In this document: piece by piece, positions 13,636-18,456 of the stretch
Layout: every line of letters begins with the position of its first letter
Position numbering within the stretch: position 1 is the stretch's first letter
DNA from: an uncultured Clostridia bacterium
GTDB lineage: Bacteria > Bacillota > Clostridia > Christensenellales > Borkfalkiaceae
Reading direction: 5' to 3'
NCBI GenBank assembly: GCA_944369635.1
Contig: CALVXL010000134.1
Span: forward strand, 1-18,456
Length of the DNA stretch: 18,456 bases
Position numbers and translations under genes: made by a program
The notes under the pieces: model-generated
What the model was told of the DNA's origin: nothing
Seen by the model: the letters and a program-made list of their open reading frames with translations, nothing else
Databases searched by the model: none

Positions 13636-14901
13636 ATGTTTGTGGACAGAGTTTTATTACAGATCAAGGCGGGCGACGGCGGAGACGGCATCACGTCCTT
13701 TCTGCATTTCAAAGGAGTCGTGAACGGCGGCCCGGACGGCGGCGACGGCGGCAAGGGCGGCGACGTGGTGTTCGTGGGCGACCGCCATGTCAGCAACCTT
13801 TCCGAATATTATTACAAAAACAAGTTTGCCGCGGAAAACGGAGAGCGCGGCGGCCCGAAAAACTGCTTCGGAAAAGACGGGCAGAATCTCGTTCTGAAAG
13901 TGCCGCTCGGCACGATCATTAAAGACGAAGAAAGCGGCGGCATCATTGCGGATATCTTCGAAGACGGGCAGGAAAAAACCGTTCTCGTCGGCGGGGAAGG
14001 CGGCAAGGGCAACGCGCGCTTTGTAACCAGCAGGCGGCATGCGCCGCACTTTTCCCAGACGGGGGAAAAGACGCAGGCGAGAAAAGTCATTTTAGAACTC
14101 AAGACCATTGCGGACGTGGGGCTGGTGGGATTTCCCAATGTGGGCAAGTCCACGCTTCTTTCCGTCATCACCAAAGCCCGACCCAAAATCGCCAATTATC
14201 ACTTTACCACCCTTTCGCCCAACCTGGGCGTTTGCGAAGTTTACGGCGAAAGATTCATCGTGGCGGATATTCCGGGGCTCATCGAGGGCGCGGCGGACGG
14301 CGCGGGGCTGGGTACGGAATTTTTAAAACACATCGAACGCACCCGCATGCTGGTGCACGTGGTGGACGTTTCCGGCGTGGAAGGGCGCGATCCGTACGAG
14401 GATTTTCTCGCCATCAACAAGGAACTGAAAAATTATTCGCCGGCGCTCGCAAAGCTCAAACAGATCGTCGCGCTCAATAAATGCGATATTTACGGCGCGG
14501 AGGAAAAGATTGCGGCTTTCAAGGAAAAAATCGGCAGAAAATATAAGACGGTGGAGATCTCCGCGGTGAGCGGCAAGGGGCTTGACGAGCTGAAGAAGGC
14601 GATGAAAGCCGCGCTCGATAAACTGCCGCCCGTAAAACCCATGGAGTTTGAGCCTTTCGAATACGCAAAACCCGAAAAACTCGACTACGAAATTTATAAA
14701 GACGACGACGGCGCGTTCGTCATCACGGGCTCGCTGGTAGACGTGCTTTCCCGCAACGTCGTGCTCACCGATCCCCATTCGATGGCGTATATGCATAAGG
14801 TGCTTAAGGACCGCGGCATTTTCAAACAGCTTCGCGCAATGGGCGCGGAAAACGGTTCGACCATCGTCATCGGCGGTTCGGAGTTTGAATTTATGGAGTA
14901 A
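13636..14901 (+). CDS. obgE: Ribosome-assembly GTPase Obg
   Basis: Essential GTPase that acts in late 50S assembly and in the stringent/growth response. Of its 421 residues, 1-158 form the glycine-rich Obg fold (KAGDGGDGITSF, GGPDGGDGGKGGDVVF). Residues 159-330 form the G domain, with GFPNVGKST (165-173), the TT switch I pair in FTTLSPNLG, DIPGLIEGA (211-219) and NKCD (281-284), then SAVSGKGLDEL. Residues 340-421 are the OCT C-terminal domain. The start MFVDRVLLQ is the family's standard N-terminus; the frame is open upstream inside nth. The ribosome binding site is weak (GGGAAATAGAG), so translation may depend on coupling to nth four bases before it. Confidence 0.97.
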   Translation: MFVDRVLLQIKAGDGGDGITSFLHFKGVVNGGPDGGDGGKGGDVVFVGDRHVSNLSEYYYKNKFAAENGERGGPKNCFGKDGQNLVLKVPLGTIIKDEESGGIIADIFEDGQEKTVLVGGEGGKGNARFVTSRRHAPHFSQTGEKTQARKVILELKTIADVGLVGFPNVGKSTLLSVITKARPKIANYHFTTLSPNLGVCEVYGERFIVADIPGLIEGAADGAGLGTEFLKHIERTRMLVHVVDVSGVEGRDPYEDFLAINKELKNYSPALAKLKQIVALNKCDIYGAEEKIAAFKEKIGRKYKTVEISAVSGKGLDELKKAMKAALDKLPPVKPMEFEPFEYAKPEKLDYEIYKDDDGAFVITGSLVDVLSRNVVLTDPHSMAYMHKVLKDRGIFKQLRAMGAENGSTIVIGGSEFEFME

Positions 14902-14906
14902 TAATC

Positions 14907-15194
14907 ATGACAAGTAAAGAAAGAAGTAATTTAAGAAGCCTCGCTTCCGCGTTGGAGCCCGTCGGGCAGGTCGGTAAAAACGGCGTGGGAGAAAATATGC
15001 TCAGGTCTTTTTCGGACGCGCTGGAAGCGCGCGAGCTCATCAAGCTGACGGTGCTGGAAAACAGCGAAAAAACGCCCAAGGAAACGGGCGCGGAACTTGC
15101 CGCCGCTTTGCAGGCGGAATTCGTCGCGGCAATCGGAAGGAAAGTGATCTTATACAGAAGATCGAAGCGCGACATCAAGCATATCGAATATTGA
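14907..15194 (+). CDS. yhbY: YhbY/CRM-domain RNA-binding protein
   Basis: A 95-residue single CRM-domain protein that binds pre-50S ribosomes. It begins with the family pattern LRSLASALEPVGQVGKNGV, keeps ENMLRSFSDALEARELIKLTVL in the middle, and ends IGRKVILYRRSK. The GGAG ribosome binding site overlaps the end of obgE, whose stop codon lies five bases before this ATG. In many Firmicutes yhbY stands beside nadD, yqeK and rsfS. Here those genes come next too, but after an intervening membrane-protein gene on the opposite strand, and they have their own promoter. Confidence 0.95.
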   Translation: MTSKERSNLRSLASALEPVGQVGKNGVGENMLRSFSDALEARELIKLTVLENSEKTPKETGAELAAALQAEFVAAIGRKVILYRRSKRDIKHIEY

Positions 15195-15206
15195 TTTCAG
15201 AGTAAA

Positions 15207-15258
15207 CCGCCCCGCTTTGCAGAATGCAAAGCGGGGCGGCGTGTAAAAAAATTTTTTT
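15207..15258 (+). terminator. Terminator after yhbY
   Basis: A perfect 15-bp stem (15207-15221 with 15225-15239) and a three-base loop. The T run (seven T, 15252-15258) comes about 12 bases after the stem, so the form is not classical, but the stem is very strong and lies just after the operon's last gene. Confidence 0.65.
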
Positions 15259-15262
15259 GAAG

Positions 15263-15303
15263 AAAAAAATGCGCGGCGGAAAACGTTGTGTTTTTCCGCC
15301 GCG
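15263..15303 (-). terminator. Terminator after the membrane-protein gene
   Basis: On the minus strand a perfect 12-bp stem (15303-15292 with 15283-15272) closes an 8-base loop and is followed by CA and seven T (15269-15263). Together with the preceding hairpin it separates the two convergent transcripts. Confidence 0.82.
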
Positions 15304-15356
15304 GTTAAAATGATTCGGTAAGTTCGGCAAATATATCCTTGAAAAAGATTGAAAAT

Positions 15357-16154
15357 TCAATCGAATGCCGATTCGCCGTCGGTATTTTTTGCGGGAACGG
15401 CGAAAAAGAGGCATACTACGGAAAACACCGTCAGCAACGTGCCGAACAGAATATAATACAGCTTATAGGGCACGAGAAAGGAAAACAGTAAAAACGTGAT
15501 GCCGAAAAGGAAGTATTTCGGCGCGCGGCGGCGGGTGAATACCGTCCGAAGCAGCGCGTATAGCTTTTCCTTTTTGGAAAGCGCGTTTTCCGGCAGGGCG
15601 GCATGCGGGAGCATTCCCGCTTTTTTGAAGAGCGCGTAGACTTCGTTGCCGCTCAGTAAGCGGAGTTTATCGCCGAACGTGCGTGCAAAAAGCGTCAGTT
15701 CCGCCGAATAGGCGGGGGCGAGTACGATGGCTTTTTTCCCGCCGCTCGCGGTGTATGCAAAGGAAAGATCGTCCTTTTTTACGCCGTCAAAGGAAAAAAA
15801 AGGGTATACGTATGCGTCGTTTTCCCGTACGTAAATGCCCTTTTTCGTAACGGCGGCGGTCTTATTGAGGGCGGCGAAAAGGCTTAAAAACAGCTTTTTG
15901 TTGTCTTTTTGCAATCCGAGATAAAAGAAGAGGTTTTCCTTTTCTTTCATCGCCGCAACGCTCGCCGCGCCTTTCCCGCGCCGTCCGTACAAAAAATAAA
16001 AACAAAGTGAAGTCAGCCCCAGCGCGATCAGAAAAGCGAGGATGACGGCAACGCTTTTATCCGAAAAGCAGGAAAAGAGCACGAAGGAAATCAAAAATGC
16101 GGCAAATCCCGTAAATACGGAATCGAAAATCACCGAAAACATCATGCGTTTCAT
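15357..16154 (-). CDS. Membrane protein of unknown function (265 residues)
   Basis: Not recognised. Two N-terminal membrane helices (about 9-30 and 34-56) and two C-terminal ones (214-230 and 233-253) flank a ~155-residue soluble part that should lie in the cytoplasm, given the Arg/Lys-rich edges (YGRRGKGAA; FTRRRAPK). The middle of that part (about 115-183) has an alternating strand-helix pattern: DDLSFAYTASGGKKAIVLAP, then AYSAELTLFARTFGDKLRLL, then SGNEVYALFKKAGMLP. This recalls a restriction-endonuclease-like (Mrr-type) fold in overall rhythm, but I see no D...(E/Q)xK catalytic set. GGAGA precedes the ATG. It sits on the opposite strand between yhbY and nadD, genes that usually travel together, and has its own strong terminator. 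Confidence 0.8.
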   Translation of the reverse strand: MKRMMFSVIFDSVFTGFAAFLISFVLFSCFSDKSVAVILAFLIALGLTSLCFYFLYGRRGKGAASVAAMKEKENLFFYLGLQKDNKKLFLSLFAALNKTAAVTKKGIYVRENDAYVYPFFSFDGVKKDDLSFAYTASGGKKAIVLAPAYSAELTLFARTFGDKLRLLSGNEVYALFKKAGMLPHAALPENALSKKEKLYALLRTVFTRRRAPKYFLFGITFLLFSFLVPYKLYYILFGTLLTVFSVVCLFFAVPAKNTDGESAFD

Positions 16155-16222
16155 AAATTTCTCCGAAAATGATTTTTTTGTTTTGATTATGCCCTTTTCG
16201 GGGAAAAATTAAACGTAAAAGC

Positions 16223-16251
16223 TTGAAAAATCGGCAGGAGTTTGATACAAT
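16223..16251 (+). promoter_or_regulatory. Promoter of nadD-yqeK, placed for leaderless mRNA
   Basis: TTGAAA (16223-16228), 17 bp, TACAAT (16246-16251). Only six bases (ACGGTT) separate the -10 from the ATG at 16258, so transcription should start at or next to the start codon. There is no Shine-Dalgarno sequence in those six bases. Confidence 0.75.
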
Positions 16252-16257
16252 ACGGTT

Positions 16258-17382
16258 ATGGAAAAAATAGGCGTGCTGGGCGGAACGTTCGACCCCGTGC
16301 ATAAAGAGCATATCGCCATGGCAGAGGGCGTGATCAGGGAACTCGGCTTAAATAAACTCATCGTCGTTCCGACCTTTATCCCCCCGCATAAAACGCACAG
16401 CGAGTGCGCGCCCGCGGCGGACAGGCTGGCGATGTTAAAACTCGCCTTTGAGGGTATAAATGCGGAGATCTGCGAATACGAAATCGAACAGGGCGGAACG
16501 AGCTATACCTATAAAACGCTGGAACATATCCGCAAAATTTATCCCGAAAGCGCGCTTTATTTCATTGTCGGCGGGGATATGCTCGTCGATTTCAAGACGT
16601 GGCGTTATCCCGAACGCATTTTGGCGGCGGCGGATCTTGCGGTTTTCAAGCGGGAAGGCTATTTTGCCGACGTGGCGGCGGAGCGCAAATATTTTTCGGA
16701 ACGTTTCGGCAAAGGGTTTACGGAGCTCACTTACTTAGGGAAACACGTTTCTTCCACAAAGATCAGACTTTATGCGATGTTCGGGCTGGATATATCGCCG
16801 TATGTCAGCCAAAGCGTGGCGGAATATATAGAAAAGCACAATCTGTATCCGCCGACGCCTGCGGTGGAACTTGTCAAAAGCGTGCTTGCCGAAAAGCGTT
16901 TCCGCCACACGGCGGACGTTGCGGCGTGCGCGCTGGATAAAGCGAAAGCGCTGGGGGTAGGCAGGAATAAGGCGTTCGACGCGTGCGTATTGCACGATAT
17001 TGCGAAATACGTCAACCCCGCAAACTTTCCCGGGGCGGTGGAGAAGGATGTTCCCGCTCCCGTGGCGCACGCGTTTTTGGGCGCGTATATGCTGAAAAAC
17101 GTTTTCGGCGTGCAGGATGAAGAGATCCTCGACGCGGTGCGCTATCATACCACGGGCAGGGCGGGCATGCGCCCGTTGGAAAAGCTGGTGTTTGTGGCGG
17201 ATATGGTGGAAGAGGGGCGCACCTTTGCCGGCGTGGAAGAATTGCGCAGGCTCTACGATACAAACTTCGACGCGTGCTTTAAAGAATGTATCCGCATTAC
17301 GTACGAACATCTGATAGAAGAGGGAAATACGCCGTACAAATATACGGTTGAAGCGTATGATTATTATGTAAAGGAGAAATGA
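16258..17382 (+). CDS. nadD: NadD-YqeK fusion: nicotinate-nucleotide adenylyltransferase plus HD hydrolase
   Basis: Residues 1-197 are NadD, which adenylates nicotinate mononucleotide in NAD synthesis. They show GGTFDPVHKEH (8-18, with Glu in the place usually taken by Gly), PPHK (42-45), GGDMLVDFKTW (105-115) and VSSTKIR (164-170). Residues 203-374 are a YqeK-type HD-domain protein with metal ligands H217, H246-D247 and D315, plus H271 and H297 in the family's HTTG. YqeK enzymes split diadenosine tetraphosphate into two ADP. Usually the two are separate adjacent genes (nadD then yqeK); here they are one open frame with a short linker (YPPTPAVELV). Similar fusions are known in Mollicutes. The start is MEKIGVLGG, the normal NadD N-terminus, with no ribosome binding site. 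rsfS follows with no gap. Confidence 0.95.
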   Translation: MEKIGVLGGTFDPVHKEHIAMAEGVIRELGLNKLIVVPTFIPPHKTHSECAPAADRLAMLKLAFEGINAEICEYEIEQGGTSYTYKTLEHIRKIYPESALYFIVGGDMLVDFKTWRYPERILAAADLAVFKREGYFADVAAERKYFSERFGKGFTELTYLGKHVSSTKIRLYAMFGLDISPYVSQSVAEYIEKHNLYPPTPAVELVKSVLAEKRFRHTADVAACALDKAKALGVGRNKAFDACVLHDIAKYVNPANFPGAVEKDVPAPVAHAFLGAYMLKNVFGVQDEEILDAVRYHTTGRAGMRPLEKLVFVADMVEEGRTFAGVEELRRLYDTNFDACFKECIRITYEHLIEEGNTPYKYTVEAYDYYVKEK

Positions 17383-17727
17383 ATGGAAGCGAAAGAACTT
17401 GCTTTGAAAATCGGTAAAATTTTGTCGTCGAAGAAGGGGACGGATATTCTGGTGATCGACGTGGCGGATAAAACCATCGTAGCCGATTATTACGTCATCG
17501 CCACGGGGCGCAGCATGACGCACGTAAGAAGCCTTGCGGAGAACGTGGAAGAAGAGCTTGACAAAGAGGGCTTGGGACCCACACGGCGCGAAGGCGTGCG
17601 CGAAGGACGTTGGGCGGTGCTCGATTACGGCGACGTCGTGGTGCATGTCTTTAACGACGAAAGCCGTCTGTTTTACCACCTCGAAAGGCTTTGGGACAGC
17701 GGCGACAACGTGTTAAAAATCGATTAA
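17383..17727 (+). CDS. rsfS: Ribosomal silencing factor RsfS
   Basis: A 114-residue DUF143/Iojap-family protein that binds L14 on the 50S subunit and blocks subunit joining when nutrients are short. It shows the family pattern: KKGTDILVIDVADKTIVADY (37 onward in the segment), YYVIATGRSMTHVRSLAENV, GLGPTRREGVREGRWAVLDY and GDVVVHVFNDESRLFYHLERLW. Its ATG directly follows the TGA of the nadD-yqeK gene, and AAGGAG lies six bases upstream inside that gene, so translation is coupled. A bidirectional terminator follows the stop codon. Confidence 0.97.
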   Translation: MEAKELALKIGKILSSKKGTDILVIDVADKTIVADYYVIATGRSMTHVRSLAENVEEELDKEGLGPTRREGVREGRWAVLDYGDVVVHVFNDESRLFYHLERLWDSGDNVLKID

Positions 17728-17735
17728 AAAAGGTG

Positions 17736-17777
17736 ACGGGCGGGAGTTTTTTCAAAAGCTCCCGCCCGTTTGTTGTC
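17736..17777 (+). terminator. Bidirectional terminator between rsfS and the last gene
   Basis: ACGGGCGGGAG (17736-17746) pairs perfectly with CTCCCGCCCGT (17759-17769) around a 12-base loop. The T-rich tail TTTGTTGT follows on the plus strand. On the minus strand the stem is followed by CACC and six T, so it can end the convergent membrane-protein transcript too. Confidence 0.83.
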
Positions 17778-17783
17778 AAAATT

Positions 17784-18317
17784 CTAATCGAATTCAAGAT
17801 TCTTTTTTTGAGGATAGAGTCTCAAAAAAAGAATTGCTCCCGCAAAATAAATCAGATTAAGTATCATCATCGCAATTATCGATGATGATATTTTTATTAG
17901 CATCAGATCTTCCGCAGCAGCCGATTGCGTAATGTCTTTTTTGAAAATTATAAATAAGGCAAAAAGGCTTGCGGAAATTATGGAGAAAAAAGTACAATCC
18001 GACAAAAAGCTGCCCGGGAGAGGAGACAATATTTTGCGTACGATTGTTATTAAAATGCCGCAAATAAGTAAAATATAAAGCCAGCCGACATATTTGAGGT
18101 AACTATATTCTTCTTGAATGGACACGGTTTCATCTAAAATTACGATTTTTTTCGTAAAAGAGGTTGTTATCATGTCGAAAGGCTTCCAGGATATATAATC
18201 TAAGTTTATAACAGCGGGGCGCAGTCTGAAAAAAGGTGTAAACAAAAAGACGATATTTGTAACGGCAACTAAAAAAAGAAAGATGTAACAGACGATTTTT
18301 GGATTCAATTTTGACAT
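17784..18317 (-). CDS. Four-helix membrane protein of unknown function, AT-rich
   Basis: Not recognised. The 177-residue product has hydrophobic segments at about 9-29, 78-97, 108-125 and 140-167. A polar stretch (30-77, including FRLRPAVINLDYISWKPFDM) between the first two probably faces outside, and the end QKKNLEFD is charged. It has one cysteine near each of segments 1, 2 and 3 and no known motif. I start it at MSKLNPKIV (18317), which has GGAGAT eight bases upstream; an ATG 18 codons earlier is in frame, but it lies at 18371, inside the promoter. Codon choice and base composition are far more AT-rich than in all other genes here, which suggests recent acquisition. Confidence 0.78.
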   Translation of the reverse strand: MSKLNPKIVCYIFLFLVAVTNIVFLFTPFFRLRPAVINLDYISWKPFDMITTSFTKKIVILDETVSIQEEYSYLKYVGWLYILLICGILITIVRKILSPLPGSFLSDCTFFSIISASLFALFIIFKKDITQSAAAEDLMLIKISSSIIAMMILNLIYFAGAILFLRLYPQKKNLEFD

Positions 18318-18349
18318 TTTTTTATCTCCACATTCTTTATTTATTACAT

Positions 18350-18378
18350 ATATTAACACATAAGTACTCATATGTCAA
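18350..18378 (-). promoter_or_regulatory. Near-consensus promoter with palindromic operator candidate
   Basis: On the minus strand a perfect TTGACA (18378-18373), 17 bp, TAATAT (18355-18350), with a start near 18343 and a ~25-nt leader. The spacer is filled by an imperfect 20-bp palindrome (18356-18375) centred on AGTACT, with 8 of 10 base pairs symmetric. Its position between -35 and -10 is typical of a repressor site. Confidence 0.7.
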
Positions 18379-18456
18379 CATATGTATTCAAAAATACAAA
18401 ATAATATGTGTAATATCCTGAAAAGAAGAAACAGCTGTCAAACGGCTTGTAGACAG
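18379..18456. other. Window-edge segment with no assignable gene
   Basis: AT-rich to about 18420, then a short inverted repeat CTGTC...GACAG at 18435-18456, at the very edge of the window. I see no start codon with a ribosome binding site leading rightward, and cannot tell whether the repeat is a terminator of a gene beyond the edge. Confidence 0.3.

Noticed and set aside
1..18456. CRISPR arrays, insertion sequences, attachment sites, toxin-antitoxin pairs or phage genes
   Set aside because: No regularly spaced repeats, transposase or integrase motifs, or target-site duplications are visible; the repeats found are local hairpins and operators.

Overview
The window looks like the chromosome of a Gram-positive anaerobe of the class Clostridia (Firmicutes/Bacillota). 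This is inferred from gene content and order: cysE-cysS-alaS, obgE-yhbY, nadD-yqeK-rsfS, strong AGGAGG-type ribosome binding sites, TTGACA/TATAAT-like promoters spaced at 17 bp, and a DUF3343/cysteine desulfurase pair. Base composition is moderate to high in GC, except for the last ~700 bases, which are clearly AT-rich. The compact alanyl-tRNA synthetase and the fused NadD-YqeK suggest a less-studied gut lineage (Christensenellales-like), but I cannot fix the genus.

Layout. (1) 1-330: the 5' part of a tRNA-Arg(ACG) on the minus strand, its promoter, and the alaS terminator. (2) 330-4217, minus strand: the operon cysE-cysS-alaS, linking O-acetylserine/cysteine synthesis with charging of tRNA-Cys and tRNA-Ala. 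(3) 4229-5294: a DeoR-family repressor gene (minus) diverging from serS (plus) across a 307-bp regulatory region. (4) 5295-7626: serS, a strong terminator, and an AEC-family permease. (5) 7726-9729: KDPG aldolase fused to a VOC-like domain, then KDG kinase, i.e. the lower part of hexuronate/KDG catabolism; an AraC-family regulator gene faces it on the other strand. (6) 10723-11388: two small divergent genes of unknown function. (7) 11410-12882: a group-V aminotransferase/cysteine desulfurase diverging from a DUF3343 putative S/Se carrier. (8) 12899-15194: nth-obgE-yhbY. (9) 15357-16154: a membrane protein of unknown function on the minus strand, fenced off by two terminators. (10) 16258-17727: nadD-yqeK fusion and rsfS. 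(11) 17784-18378: an AT-rich, four-helix membrane protein with a near-consensus promoter and a palindromic operator candidate.

Most of the window is housekeeping (translation, ribosome assembly, NAD synthesis, DNA repair). I see no mobile element, CRISPR array, phage module or defence island. The points most worth a second look are the minimal AlaRS, the aldolase-VOC fusion with an inverted repeat over its promoter and ribosome binding site, two promoters placed exactly where they would make leaderless mRNAs (araC-type gene and nadD), the paired small genes around a palindrome, and a putative DeoR autoregulatory operator.
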